Assembly (NCBI RefSeq): GCF_037126465.1
Contig: NW_026999326.1
Span: 1,612,001 to 1,676,000, forward strand
DNA: 64,000 nucleotides
Source: Ornithodoros turicata
Taxonomy: Eukaryota; Arthropoda; Arachnida; Ixodida; Argasidae
Direction: 5' to 3'
Shown here: positions 20,975 to 32,035 of the stretch, in pieces
Layout of the letters: each line of letters starts with the position of its first letter
Position numbering within the stretch: position 1 is the first letter of the stretch
Translations under genes and position numbers: made by a program
Notes under the pieces: model-generated
Seen by the model: only the letters and a program-made list of their open reading frames with translations
The model's database searches: none
Told to the model about the DNA's origin: nothing

Positions 20975-21050
20975 CTCGCTCTCTCTCTCTCTCTCTCTCT
21001 TTTTTGCAATTTCGAATCAATCATTTTTATCTCAGGGGCCGTGATGCATT
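20622..21050 (+). other. U2 3' flank and spacer microsatellites
   Basis: The conserved 3' flank (20622-20816) is followed by TCTA units (20817-20885), mixed TACC/TATC units, CAAT units (about 20933-20970) and a CT run to about 21000. No gene. Confidence 0.85.
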
Positions 21051-21367
21051 AGTACTAACACCCTAGTGTTCCGTACCCATATACCACGATGCCCAAACTG
21101 GGGACGTGCCACGCGCGGACGTAGAAGGCGAGATTGCGACAGAAGCGAAAGGGGGAGACGTGCAGTCTATATCTCTTCTCGGTCTTTTGGCGGATACAAG
21201 GGAGAAAGAAACACGAGTTCCGTCCACTAACATGCGCATTTCATGCAGTCCGACTATCATTCTAGTGCTTCTTACACGCACCACATCATGTTGAATTTGG
21301 CGACGTGACACCCAAGGAGGCAGGTGCCGCGACCGTGACCAGAGCGAAAGATGGACGTGTAATATTT
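21051..21367 (+). promoter_or_regulatory. U2 unit upstream block (candidate snRNA promoter)
   Basis: Plus-strand copy of the conserved block. The relic U2-like 5' end begins at 21171 (ATCTCTTCTCGGTCTTTTGG), 197 bp upstream of the real +1 at 21368. Both are preceded by GCGAAAG then GACGTG. The box before the real +1 is GCGAAAGATGGACGTGTAAT. Confidence 0.55.
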
Positions 21368-21402
21368 ATCGCTTCTCGGCCTTTTGGCTATGATCAAAGT
21401 GT
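21368..21402 (+). pseudogene. U2: U2 snRNA 5' fragment (nt 1-35) upstream of UT4
   Basis: U2 5' end with one substitution (CTATGATC for CTAAGATC, nt 24), ending AAAGTGT at the UT4 start. Confidence 0.9.
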
Positions 21403-21659
21403 GATCGCGAGAGGTCTGAGAGTGGTGGCACCAGTACTCCAAGCGTGTACCGCAGCCGAGGACGAGGCCCGCTTGCGGGTTTGGTTTTATCGCCCCTCGC
21501 TCCAAGACAGCCACTCTCGCAGACCGTGCTAAGTAGGTGGCTCGCCACCTACATCCCTCATCAGGGCGTTGAGCACTAGCTGAAGAAGGTCCCTCTTCTG
21601 GGCCTGGTTCATTGCCCCCTTCTGAAGCAGCCTGAGCCAGGGTTGGTCACCCAATCACC
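21403..21659 (+). ncRNA. UT4 structured 5' UTR
   Basis: Module 1 is closed by AGAGTGG (about 21419) and CCACTCT (21511-21517) but has lost the internal GCCC/GGGC hairpin. Module 2 keeps the hairpin GTAGGTGG-ctcg-CCACCTAC (21533-21552). The first bases TGATCGCGAGAGGTCTGAGA correspond to the GATCGCC...GGCCTGAG start of other copies, with poorer pairing to U2. Confidence 0.55.
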
Positions 21660-21843
21660 ATGCCGCCGCCCACGTCTCGGGAGAAGCGTCTCCCGACCAC
21701 CCCTCGCCGTGGAGCGGCCGACATCTCGCCGGCCCCCTCTTCCGCCCAGCAGGACGCTGACAAAGAGGGCTCCACATCGCCAGCCAGGAGACCCAGACGA
21801 CGCACCACCGACTCCGACCGCCCAGTGGACACAACGGTCATTG
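21660..21843 (+). pseudogene. UT4 N-terminal coding (or leader) fragment
   Basis: Begins ATGCCGCCGCCC, the conserved start context in UT1, UT4 and UT6. It is open for about 61 codons (Pro/Arg-rich) until the Gypsy LTR begins at 21844. No domain is recognisable. The sequence continues beyond the Gypsy element at 32533. Confidence 0.6.
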
Positions 21844-21917
21844 TGGGGATTCGAAATGCGAGCGTTTATTGCGCTGACGATGGTGATGAGGATTCGGCTC
21901 GCGAGATCTGTCTCACA
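21844..21917 (-). repeat. Gypsy 3' LTR
   Basis: 74 bp, TGTGAGACAGATC to GAATCCCCA on the minus strand. The pol reading frame ends about 17 codons inside it (stop near 21866). Confidence 0.8.
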
Positions 21918-24150
21918 ACTTCCCCCGTCTCCGGAGAGGAGCCATCCTGGCGAGGTGTAGGCGGTGGAGTGTCCTGCGGGGGTCGGCCGATGTACGGCTT
22001 GAGGCGAGACACATGGGCGGACTCGGTCGACCGGCGACGATGGTCGGTTGGGTGTTCTACCGGCTCGATGAGGTAAGTGACGTGGGAAAGGGCCCGGACG
22101 ATTTGGTACGGGCCGACATAGTGGCAAAGGAATTTGGAGGCGAGACCCGGCTTCCGAAGAGGAACCCAAAGCCACACACGCTGCCCAGGACTGTAGACGA
22201 CGTTCATGTGGGTAGCGTCGTAGCGCTGCTTAGTGGCGGCTTGAACGTCAAATGTGCGGCACCGCGCGATCTGGCGGCACTCTTCAGCACGACAGGTGGC
22301 GTCCGCAAGGATGGGGTTAGATATGTTCGGCGCATACGGGAAGAGCGTGTCCATAGTGTGCACGGGTTCACGTCCATACACCAGGTAGAAGAGGCTAAAC
22401 CGGGTCGTGGACTGGGTGGCAGTGTTGTAGGCATAAACAAGATATGGGAGCAAGTCATCCCAGTTGTCTTGTTGAGGCGTGATGTAGAAAGAGAGCATGT
22501 CAGCCAGCGTGTGATTGAATCGTTCTGTTAACCCATTGGTCTGGGGGTGGTACGGGGATGTCAGACGATGAGAAACAGAGCAACTGGAGAGGACCTCGTT
22601 GACAACGCGAGCGACAAACTGACAGCCGCGGTCGCTCAGGAGGACTCTTGGCGCGCCGTGTTGCAGGAGGATGCGTTGAAGAAAGAACGCTGCAACCTCT
22701 GCCGCCGTAGCAGACGGGAGAGGTGAGGCGACGACAAACCTGGTTGCGTGGTCGACTGCAGTCACGATCCAGCGGTTACCAGAGGCAGACAACGGTAGCG
22801 GGCCGAAAAGGTCAATCCCAATGCGTTCAAAAGGATGCTCAGGGGGAGGTAACGGGTGGAGGGCAACGGCGGACGAAGAGGTTGTCTTCCGTTTTTGACA
22901 GAGCTGGTAGGAAAGAACATATTTGTCGATGCTTTTGTACAGGCGCGGCCAAAAGAACTTTCGGCGAATTCGCTCGTATGTTTTGAAAAACCCTAAATGC
23001 CCTGCAGTTGGGTCGTCGTGAAATACTTGCAGTATCCTGCCGTGAAGATGTCGGAGTACAACCAGCAGAAGCCGGTCGCCTTCGGGCGTGTAGTTTCTCT
23101 TGTAGAGCACACCGTCTTGCAGTACGAAATGTTGGCTTCTGCGAACGAATTTTTTGTCAGCAGACGGAATAGAGCCGTTAAGATGACAAATGAGCTTCCG
23201 GGCCGATTCATCCTTAAGTTGTTCAACGGCGAAGTTGTCTGGATCAATCTGAGAAAGACACATGATGTCTTCGTAGGAAAGAGATGTGTGAGAGTCATCG
23301 ATGGCGAGGGAACAGCGGGACAGGGCGTCGGCATCCTGATGTTTTTTGCCTGACTTACATTGCACTAAAAAGTCGAACTCCTGTAAACGGAGGGCCCACC
23401 GTCCAAGGCGTCCAGAAGGATCTTTTAGAGAAGCCAGCCAGCACAACGCGTGGTGATCGGTTATCACTTTGAAATGACGTCCGTAGAGGTATGGCCGAAA
23501 CTTTCCTATAGCCCAGACGACCGCGAGGCATTCTTTTTCGGTTGCAGAGTAATTTTTTTCCGCTTTACTCAGCGTCCGACTGGCGTACGCGAGTGCGTGC
23601 TCCATAGGAGCCCCAGGTTCTCTCTGGGCGAGAACGGCGCCTAATCCCGCACCACTGGCGTCCGTGTGCAACTCGACGGGGAGAGAGGGGCAAAAGTGTC
23701 TTAGGATGGGGGCGGTGGTGAGAACTGCTTTTAGTTGCTCAAAGGCGGTGTTCGCCTCTGAATTCCAGATGAAGGTTGCATCACCGGAGAGGAGTGCAGT
23801 GAGAGGTGCTGCGATGTGTGCATAACCTTTGATGAAGCGCCGGAAATACGAAGAGAGTCCCAAAAAGCTGCGGAGCTCTTTGACGCAAGTCGGTGTAGGG
23901 AAATTAGACACGGCCCGTATCTTGTCGGGATCAGTGGAGGTCCCCTCCGCGGAGACGATGTGGCTAAGCATTTTAATTCGTTCAAAACCGAATTGGCATT
24001 TCTTCCGGTTGAGCTGGAGGCCTGCCCTTTGGAACGCGGAGAACACTGACTCCAGGCGATGCAAGTGATCCTCAAACGTTTCAGAGAAGACGACAACGTC
24101 GTCCAGGTAACACAGGCAGGTTTTCCAGCGAAGACCTCTGAGGACACTAT
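21866..24150 (-). pseudogene. Gypsy pol: RT catalytic end, RNase H, integrase
   Basis: The frame carries YLDDVVVF (about 24090-24116) just above the first Met, then the RT thumb, RNase H (LHTDASGAG, ATEKECLAVVWA), the HHCC zinc region (H..H and CQLCQKRK), the integrase core with GIDLFGPLP, LLSDRGCQF and YHPQTNGLTERFN giving Asp, Asp and Glu, and a GPY-like C-terminal module (YVGPYQIVRAL). It copies RNA to DNA and inserts it. The upstream RT is out of frame because of a 4 bp repeat (GATA twice) near 24148. Confidence 0.9.
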
Positions 24151-24797
24151 CTATCCATCATACGCTCAAACGTTGCCGGAGCGTTACAAAGGCCGAACGG
24201 CATGACGTTAAACTCAAATAGGCCGTCAGGAGTGACGAAGGCGGTCTTCGGCTTGTCTTCCTCCGCCATGGGAATTTGCCAATACCCAGATCGAAGGTCA
24301 AGCGACGAAAAGTTATTGGCTCCCTGCATAGAATCGAGGGCGTCGTCGATTCTGGGCATTGGGTAGACATCCTTGCAAGTAATCTTGTTAAGCCTACGGT
24401 AGTCGATGCAGAATCGAATAGAACCATCTTTTTTGGGAACCAAGACTACGGGGGACGACCAAGTACTCGATGACGGGCGAATTATCCCTTTAGACAGCAT
24501 CTGTGTAACTTCCTGTTCGATGGTTTGACGCTCAGCGGGGGAAACGCGGTACGGACGTTGGCGGAGAGGTTTATCGGTCGTCGTCTTGATCGCATGCTCA
24601 ACGTTGCGTGCAACGCCAAGAGGGGACTTATCAAGGTCGAACAAGTCGGTGAATTTGCGCAGCAGAGACAATAATTCAGCTTTTTGCTCCTGATCAAGAG
24701 TAGAGGACACCATCGGGGCAAGGGCCGAGTCGTCAATCTGCAGCAGGGCTGTTCCCACATGTGCCTCGTCAATGTTGGTAACTGTGCCAAAATCCAC
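24147..24797 (-). pseudogene. Gypsy pol: RT N-terminal half
   Basis: Includes SSPVVLVPKKDGSIRFCIDY, LDLRSGYWQI and NVMPFGLCNAPATFERMM, all Ty3/Gypsy RT motifs. It ends prematurely at the 4 bp duplication. On its 5' side it is separated from the protease ORF by a single TAG (24798-24800). Confidence 0.9.
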
Positions 24798-24800
24798 AAG

Positions 24801-25480
24801 CTAGCAGGTTGCGACGACAAAACCGGCAGGCAAAAGAACAGGCTCCAGAAGTGTGTTGGTAACAGGGAAGAAAGTATTCCCACCGGCGAGACGTAAAAGA
24901 GAGAATGGAGCGATGAGACCTCTGCGAGATAGGGTATCTTGGTTCGGAGACAATATGACGTCGACGTACGATGGTGCGAGTAGCGAACAAACGGGTACGA
25001 AGGACGTAGCACGAGGCACAAGCACAATGTCTTCTGTAGCATGTAATTTGAATAGCCCACGGTCCTCCGAGTTTCGGTAGGCAGGTTGTGTAGGTAACGA
25101 GATCTCACTCCGGGCATGATCAATAACAGCTTTGTTCTCTTCAAGGTAATCGCAGCCCAAGATGACATCATGTGATGATGAGGGGAGCACTCGAAATGCC
25201 ACAGGATAACTTACGTCGGAAATAGTGACGCGAGCAGTGCAGGTACCAAAGGGACGGGAGATACTATTAAATGCTGACTTCAGACAGGCTCCACCGGCAA
25301 ACGTCACCTTACGTAGCTTCTTGCACATGTCCAATGAGAGTACGGAAACAGATGAACCGGTATCGATCAATGCAGAGCAGGGGCTTCCATCAATAATGAC
25401 ATTAACGCAATTGCGGGGGCGATAGGGAGGAACATTTGCAGATGAAGCGAATTGTGCAGTGCGACCTCCAGGAACTGCAT
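24801..25480 (-). pseudogene. Gypsy aspartic protease region
   Basis: The retropepsin motif LIDTGSSVSVLS lies near the start of the open stretch, and ILGCDYLEENKAV is the second conserved part. The frame opens before the Met at 25370, from the gag stop (25481), so it was probably expressed by frameshifting or as a separate pol. It closes at a TAG (24798-24800), which is a nonsense mutation relative to a continuous pol. Confidence 0.85.
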
Positions 25481-26509
25481 TTACGTGTTTCCCCGTGGAG
25501 GGGGCGACGCAAGACGAACCGGGCTGCGCGAAAGGGATCTCCGTTGGCGACCAGGGGACCGTGAGCGTCGTGGGCTGGAAGCGTACCGAGCAGCTTGGGC
25601 GTCGCCACTGGACATGCCCTTGGAGCCGTAATAGGAGTATCCAAGAGGGCGGTCTGGAAGATGTTCATCGGCAAAGGAAGACGGTTGCGTGTATCGATGG
25701 CCGGACCAATATTGTTCCCGTTGGCGTCTTCTGCAGAACCTCATAATGTGCCCTGGTATCCCACAGTAATAACAAGTAAGCTGGCGTCTCGGCCGAGCAG
25801 CCGGCATAGGGGCAGAAGCGTGAGGGTACGGCGGCGCGTTGTGTTCCTGTGTTACAGCGGCGATCGTAGGCTTCGGTAGGTAAACTTCGGACAAATTAGC
25901 TCGGACAGCATCTGCATACGACAGGTGACGAGTCGGCGGCGATGATTGCGCGAGGGCGTTTGCAATTTCCTCGTGTACGATAGACTGCACCAAGGATGCG
26001 GGCTCCTGCGAAGTTCTGTAGCTGGTTCTAGCTACTGCTTTGGCAACTTCTTCCCGGACAATCTCACGGATCAGAAGGCGCAGATCACTGAGCGACGATG
26101 TACCATTCGTTGGCCCATAACTAACGTACGTTTCCCGATGTCGAAGATTTCTAGCATCCTGGAGTTTCTTGCAGAAATCGATGATATCTGTTACAGTAGC
26201 GAGGTCTTTGCTCACAATCAGCTGGAAAGCGTCCTCGCGAATGCCCCTGAGGATGCAGCGGATCTTCTCGGCATCAGTCATATCCGGGTTACAACGTTTG
26301 CAAAGGGACAGGACGTCTTCAATATAAGACATGTAGGACTCTTCGTTCTGCTGGATCCGGGAGGAAAGCTTCTCTTCAGCGTCTAGCTTTCTAAATGCCG
26401 GTCTGCCGAAAAGATCGCGGAAGCGGCTTGCAAATTGTCCCCAGTCTCTGAATTCTCCCTCGTGGTTGAGGAACCATGTCTTCGCTACACCGCAAAGGTA
26501 AAAAGCAAC
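25481..26509 (-). pseudogene. Gypsy gag, C-terminal part (capsid end and zinc knuckle)
   Basis: The frame is open from the BEL/Pao insertion point (26509), with a capsid-like VAFYLCGVAKTWF and W..F..F pattern, a helix-rich segment and one zinc knuckle CYYCGIPGHIMRFC, then an Arg/Ser-rich tail. It would package the element RNA. It is interrupted at its N-terminal side by BEL/Pao; the other half is 32173-32382. Confidence 0.85.
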
Positions 26510-26641
26510 TGTATAAGGAAGCAGGAGACGTCCGTAAGGATCGGTGGCAAACCATTTAATGACAGTAATGGCGGAAGAGAAGATCGAGGGCGGAAGCTCA
26601 CGAGCTCCCGTGTCCCTGCAATCCTGTCGTCTTCCTTAACA
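26510..26641 (-). repeat. BEL/Pao 3' LTR
   Basis: 132 bp, identical by eye to 32036-32167. Preceded on the plus strand by the GCAAC target duplication. Confidence 0.9.
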
Positions 26642-26663
26642 CTCCCCGGCGCGGAAGTACAAG

Positions 26664-29600
26664 TCAATCAGCTTCCAATTTGTAGAGAAGTTGTACTGGC
26701 CGGCTTACGGTTTTCCCTCCTGGCAAGTTGATTCTACAGGATCTAACCCTTCCATCTGGGCTCTGTGTTACGTGACTCACACGTCCTAGAGGCCACGATG
26801 TTCGCGGCCTTGACTCTGCAGCAATGAGTACTAGGTCCCCGACGGCGACGCTGTGTGATGGTACGGGCTTGCAGACGTTGGCCGATCTCAGGAGGAGGAT
26901 GTACGTTTTAACCCACTTCTTCCAGCATTGATGAGTCAATTCTTCCCTATACGTCCACCGGCGTCTCAACTGTTGGGCTGTAGATGTTGTTCCTGCTTCG
27001 GGTTCGCGACACGGAAGCGCGGTGAGCCTTTGCCCAATCAGAAAGTGTGACGGCGTGACGGCAGAAAGGTCGTCTGGATCTTCGGACAGATACGTCAGAG
27101 GCCGAGAATTCATCACCGCCTCCACCTCTGTGAGAACGGTAGAGAGTTCTTCGTAGCGGAGGGCGCTTCGACCCAGGACTGTACGCAGGCAGGTTTTGGT
27201 ACTGCGAATCAGGCGTTCCCAAAACCCACCCCACCATGCTCCTCGCTCCACTATGAATTTCCAGGTGATCCGTCGTGCAGTCAAGAATACGTTTACCTGA
27301 GCGTTTTGTGACAACCAGGCAGGGGTGAGTTCGCGACTGGCTCGCTTGAATGTCCGAAAATTGTCTGAATATATAGTGGCGGGTACGCCCCGTCTTGATA
27401 CGAACCTTCTAAGAGCCATTAGGAAATCCTCGGTAGTCATAGACTTCGTCAGCTCTAGGTGAACAGCCCTAGTGACGGCACAGGTAAAAATCAGGATGTA
27501 GCACTTTCTTCCGCCGCCTTTTGAACACTTGTAGTACAGTGGACCCGCAAAATCGGTGCCTGTCACTTCAAATGGTGCGGACTGTGACAAGCGGTCTCGT
27601 GGTAGCGGAGCGGTAACTTCTGTGCACGCCTGAACCTTTGCTCGTCGGCAAGTGCGACATCCATTTAGGATCCTCTTCACAGCCTGACGACCACGGAGAA
27701 CCCAGTACTCTTCCCGAAGCGCGGCGAGTGTCTCCTGAACTCCAGCATGCAGAAGCCTGACATGAGCCCGGAAAACTAAAAGAGCGGTGAACGGGTGGTC
27801 AGCGGGAATGACGATGGGATGCCTCTGGGTTTCTTCAAAATCGCTGTACTGAAGGCGGCCCGTCAAACGGAGAACACCATCGTCATCATGGAAGACAGAC
27901 ACGTTTTGTAAGGACTTGTGCACCGCGGGATGAGAACCGAAATTTTGACGCTGTGCCGCTGTGACCCAGTATGTTTCCGCTGCAACTACCTCGGCGGCCG
28001 TCAAAGGCCCCCTCCTTTCGGCTGTGGTATGCCTACAGTTGTGCAGAAATCTTGACACCCAAGCGGTAACTCTCAGCAGCCGGTGGAGCGAACTGTATTT
28101 GGCAACATCCATTAGGGTAGTAGTAGCCAAGATGGGTACGCAGCACGCCGTCTGGGCCTTTGTTTCGTTTCGTACCTCGACGCAGGGTTCATCCGGAGTA
28201 CGCCACGCTGGAGGCCAAGACTCTTGATCCATAAGCCACGAGGGCCCCTGCCACCATGCACTGTTGTTCAGCAATTGGAGGCATGAAGTGCCTCTCGTGA
28301 GAAGATCCGCGGGATTTTCTTTGCCGGGGCAGTGACGCCACTGACTAGGCTCCGTACCAGCCCGTATTTCCGACACCCGGTTCTGTACAAAAGGTTTCCA
28401 GTCGTTCGTCGATCCGTAAATCCAGTAGAGTGCTATCTCAGAGTCCGTCCATAACACCGTGGGTACGGTGGACAGAGATAACGTCGTCTGTAAGAATCTC
28501 ATAAGCCTGGTCGCGATGACGGCACCCATTAACTCGAGTCTCGGTAAGGAGACCGTTTTGACCGGGGCCACCCGAGACTTTGCCAAAAGAAGATCCGCAC
28601 TGTAATGACCGTCCCTGTCGAGCGTCACCAGGTATGCGGCCGCACCGTATGCTCGCGGACTCGCGTCGCAAAACATATGCAGCGCGATGCTGCCCTCCGA
28701 CATCTTCCCGCCGAGCCGCCGTGGTAACGAGACGCGAGACAATAAAGGCACCTGCTGGCACCAAGACGACCACACTCCCATCAGGTCTTCTGGTAGTTCT
28801 TCGTCCCAACTCATCTTGGAGAGCCAAATCCGTTGTAGCAAAATCTTGGCTGTCAACACGAAAGGCGCCACATAGCCCAAGGGATCATAAATGCGAGCCA
28901 CTGCTTGCAGTACATACCGTTTGGTATTCGACCGTTGCTCCAGGAACTCCGATATTGACTTCAACGGATACCGAATTTCATCTGTCTCGATATCCCAAAC
29001 GATTCCTAGGACCTTCCTTAGTGGCGACGTGGTCGAACTTCCTGTCCCATCGGCGTCAAAGGTAGCCCGGAGATGAGCATCATTGCTCGTCCACTTAACC
29101 AGTTTCATGCCCGCGTCGCGGAAGATTTGCCGCGACTCGTGGTAAACAGTAAGTGCCTCTTCCGGCGATGGCATACCAACAACGAGGTCGTCCACATAGA
29201 AATGGCTGGAAAGTAAGGACGCCGTGCGTGGGTATGTCTCTTCTGCTGCTCTCAGGTGGTGACGTATAGTGGCCGCGAGAAGAAAGGGACTGGACTTGGC
29301 TCCAAAAGGCACTCGTGTCATGCGCCAGATTTCTACTGGGGGCAACGGTTCGCCTGCTCGTGGCGTCGTGGCATACCACAGAAAACGCAAACAATCTCGG
29401 TCAGCACTGTCCAGCACGATCTGTAAAAACGCCTTCTCTATATCCGCTGTGAGAGCCACATGATAAGATCGAAACCGCAACAGCAATTGCAGAACGTCAG
29501 GGTTAAGGTTAGGGCCGGCGTGAAGAGCTTCGTTGAGAGAGAGAGAACCGTGAGCCTTCGACGAGGCATCAAACACAATTCGAACCTTTGTTGTCTCGCG

Positions 29601-31940
29601 GTCCCTTCGGATGACTGCGTGGTGCGGCATATAATACAGAGGCCCGGCCACCAACTCCGGTTGTAGGACCCGTTCAGCGTGTTGAAGACGCAAATACTGA
29701 CGTATGGTGGAATCATATTCTTCCAGCAACGTTTGGTCTCTCCGTAATCTTTTGATGGTACTATCCAGCCTCTGGACCGCCAGCTTCTTGTTGTCACCCA
29801 ATGCTTCAGGCGCTTCCGACTTCCAAGGCAAGCGCACGGTGTAACGACCGTTTAACAACTGCGCTGTGGACCGGAACTTGCGCAGGACAGTGTCACAGTC
29901 GGAGTCGGACTGGTGGCGATCAGTTATGCCCAAATGCTCTAACTCCCAAAAGGCGGAGAGTTGCTGGTCGATGACGTTGGTATCTTCCTGGTGCACCTCA
30001 ACATGGAGAACATGAACCGACGGGATGCGACAGTGACCACCGCTGGCATTTCTGCCTGAGCCTTGAATCGTCCACCCAAACAGAGTTTCAACAGCCACCA
30101 GGTAATCTGATAAACGGGCGGTTGCTCCAGTCACAACTCCCCAATAAAAGTCCGCTCCAATCAATAATGAAATATCGGTGGGAGATGAGGGCTCGTCAGC
30201 AAGCTGTAGACCCATATTCTTGACGTGTTGCGCTGAATGCGAATCGAGAACAGGCAATCCATCGGAGCAGATGTCGGGGTATTCAACCGCCTCGATTGCC
30301 ATACATGACGCCGAAAATTGGCTGCGCAAGAGAACCCGCACGCATCGATACTTCGTGCAGCTTGACGCAGTGTTTCCAAGGGCCCCAACATGCAAATCTT
30401 CGGATCGAAGCAGTGTACATCCGAGCTTCGTCGACACATCCTGTCGAATAAAACTGCGTTGGCTGCCGCCATCCAGAAGTATGCGTGCGAGACTTCTCCG
30501 GCCATCAGTTCCTTCAATCCACACCTTGGCTGTTTGCAGAAGGACCGCCGCGCCTTGCAAAACGGCAGAGGATGACGAAAGAGATGTCACAACAGTTCCC
30601 GTAGACGCATGCACCGTCGACGGCTCTTGTGCTGTAGACTGAGACGACTGCGGGGACTGCTCAGTGCTGGACGAGTTGACTCCGGGGCACAGTTGAGTAA
30701 GATGACGTCTATGGCAGCGATCACACTGCAAGACCCGCCTTACCCTGCAATCCTTCGATATGTGCGACCGTCGTCCGCAAAGGAAACACCTGCCCTCCCG
30801 GCGCAGGATCAGTCGTACTTCCTCAGGGCTCAAACCAGCAGTGCATCCCTCCAATCGATGCTGTCCGGACTTGCAAAGCACACACGTAGGAGTGCTTGGG
30901 GCAGCCATTGCAGATGCTGGATCTGAGACAGAAGACGCGGTTGCTGTCAGCGAAGATGCAGAGGCTGGGGTCGGCTCCCTACGCTTGGGAACGTCATCTG
31001 CCTCCCTTCGGGCTCGTTCCCGACATTCAATCTCATTCTCCAGGAAATCTAGTAGGGATGATAAAGAGTCGCCGTTGGTGTCCTTGCCTTTGTCCTTGGT
31101 TCGGTAGAAGTCCATTTCGAGGTCTCTAGGAATCTTCTTCAAGATGACCTGCCGAAGCGGAATTGCGTATTGTGCTGTCGTAACATTTAGGCTCTCCAGG
31201 TTCCTGATGCGCACTGTAACAGTCTCGTGGAGCTCACGCAACCCCTTTACGTCGGTGCTGGACCGAACAGTCCTGAGCTCGAAAAGGCGCCCCATGTTTT
31301 CGGTCACAAGAAGGTCGTCCTTCCCAAATCGCTTCTGAAGTATGTCCACGGCAGTCGTGTAGTTCTCATCGCTAATCGAGAGACCTTCAATGGCACGGGC
31401 TGCTGGCCCAGAAACGAGAGAGACCAGGTACTTCAGCTTGTTGACATCAGTGAGACGTTCGTTTTCATGAATACTCGCACGGAACTGGTCCCAGAACCCC
31501 TGCCATTTAGATAGGTCGCCGCTAAAGGTGTCGATCCGCAGCTTCGGTAGAGTGACTCCGGTAGAGTGACTCCGATCTCCTGAGGAGGATCGTCGAGGTC
31601 CCGTAGCATCAACGCCGTCGCCTGCGGGAGCCAAAGATCGGGATGCGGTCGTGGAGTCTAGTGCGGAACACACTTGGAACTTGATCGCCGTGACTGACTC
31701 GAGGTATTGATCGCAGGAATTACACTCGCTCTCTATCAATTCCTCCGGTATGAGACCCTGAACCTCTCGGTCCTTTTCTTTCAAGGTAGCCCACTTCGTT
31801 TCCAAAACCGTCAAGGTTTGCTTCAGTTGCTCTCTGGGAAGAGGGGTCGTAGTCAAAAGCGTCTTCAGATCGTTCACCGTTCGGGTTATCGACGACCTGG
31901 CCTGACTTCGAAATTTCCTTACGCGATCAAGATCCTCCAT
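26664..31940 (-). CDS. BEL/Pao Gag-Pol polyprotein
   Basis: 1758 codons, uninterrupted. Order: coiled N-terminus; a Gag-like DUF1759 region about 130-300 (LPKLRIDTFSGDLSKWQGFW); three Cys/His knuckles at 353-420 (CVLCKSGQHRLEGC, CFLCGRRSHISKDC, CDRCHRRHLTQLC); a protease-like stretch with LLDGGSQRSF near 490 (DGGS rather than DTGS, common in BEL/Pao); RT with TADIEKAFLQI near 833 and YVDD near 915; RNase H from CDASPRAYGA near 1091; an H2C2 zinc region near 1400-1435; integrase with Asp1463, Asp1526 and Glu1575; and a C-terminal DUF5641-like module. The start was chosen as the first Met after the primer-binding site. Length is normal for the family. Confidence 0.95.
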   Translation of the reverse strand: MEDLDRVRKFRSQARSSITRTVNDLKTLLTTTPLPREQLKQTLTVLETKWATLKEKDREVQGLIPEELIESECNSCDQYLESVTAIKFQVCSALDSTTASRSLAPAGDGVDATGPRRSSSGDRSHSTGVTLPKLRIDTFSGDLSKWQGFWDQFRASIHENERLTDVNKLKYLVSLVSGPAARAIEGLSISDENYTTAVDILQKRFGKDDLLVTENMGRLFELRTVRSSTDVKGLRELHETVTVRIRNLESLNVTTAQYAIPLRQVILKKIPRDLEMDFYRTKDKGKDTNGDSLSSLLDFLENEIECRERARREADDVPKRREPTPASASSLTATASSVSDPASAMAAPSTPTCVLCKSGQHRLEGCTAGLSPEEVRLILRREGRCFLCGRRSHISKDCRVRRVLQCDRCHRRHLTQLCPGVNSSSTEQSPQSSQSTAQEPSTVHASTGTVVTSLSSSSAVLQGAAVLLQTAKVWIEGTDGRRSLARILLDGGSQRSFIRQDVSTKLGCTLLRSEDLHVGALGNTASSCTKYRCVRVLLRSQFSASCMAIEAVEYPDICSDGLPVLDSHSAQHVKNMGLQLADEPSSPTDISLLIGADFYWGVVTGATARLSDYLVAVETLFGWTIQGSGRNASGGHCRIPSVHVLHVEVHQEDTNVIDQQLSAFWELEHLGITDRHQSDSDCDTVLRKFRSTAQLLNGRYTVRLPWKSEAPEALGDNKKLAVQRLDSTIKRLRRDQTLLEEYDSTIRQYLRLQHAERVLQPELVAGPLYYMPHHAVIRRDRETTKVRIVFDASSKAHGSLSLNEALHAGPNLNPDVLQLLLRFRSYHVALTADIEKAFLQIVLDSADRDCLRFLWYATTPRAGEPLPPVEIWRMTRVPFGAKSSPFLLAATIRHHLRAAEETYPRTASLLSSHFYVDDLVVGMPSPEEALTVYHESRQIFRDAGMKLVKWTSNDAHLRATFDADGTGSSTTSPLRKVLGIVWDIETDEIRYPLKSISEFLEQRSNTKRYVLQAVARIYDPLGYVAPFVLTAKILLQRIWLSKMSWDEELPEDLMGVWSSWCQQVPLLSRVSLPRRLGGKMSEGSIALHMFCDASPRAYGAAAYLVTLDRDGHYSADLLLAKSRVAPVKTVSLPRLELMGAVIATRLMRFLQTTLSLSTVPTVLWTDSEIALYWIYGSTNDWKPFVQNRVSEIRAGTEPSQWRHCPGKENPADLLTRGTSCLQLLNNSAWWQGPSWLMDQESWPPAWRTPDEPCVEVRNETKAQTACCVPILATTTLMDVAKYSSLHRLLRVTAWVSRFLHNCRHTTAERRGPLTAAEVVAAETYWVTAAQRQNFGSHPAVHKSLQNVSVFHDDDGVLRLTGRLQYSDFEETQRHPIVIPADHPFTALLVFRAHVRLLHAGVQETLAALREEYWVLRGRQAVKRILNGCRTCRRAKVQACTEVTAPLPRDRLSQSAPFEVTGTDFAGPLYYKCSKGGGRKCYILIFTCAVTRAVHLELTKSMTTEDFLMALRRFVSRRGVPATIYSDNFRTFKRASRELTPAWLSQNAQVNVFLTARRITWKFIVERGAWWGGFWERLIRSTKTCLRTVLGRSALRYEELSTVLTEVEAVMNSRPLTYLSEDPDDLSAVTPSHFLIGQRLTALPCREPEAGTTSTAQQLRRRWTYREELTHQCWKKWVKTYILLLRSANVCKPVPSHSVAVGDLVLIAAESRPRTSWPLGRVSHVTQSPDGRVRSCRINLPGGKTVSRPVQLLYKLEAD

Positions 31941-32035
31941 TTCCTTACCAGCGATGAGAGTCGGTGCGTCCTTATAGCCTCCTCAATGCTTCCTAGTCGT
32001 AAGTTGACCCAGCGAGTCCCGGGTTTCGGCACCAG

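Noticed and set aside
20782..21066. ORFs of repeated SIYL/SFIH/SINQ residues
   Set aside because: These are translations of TCTA, GAAT and CAAT microsatellites, not genes.
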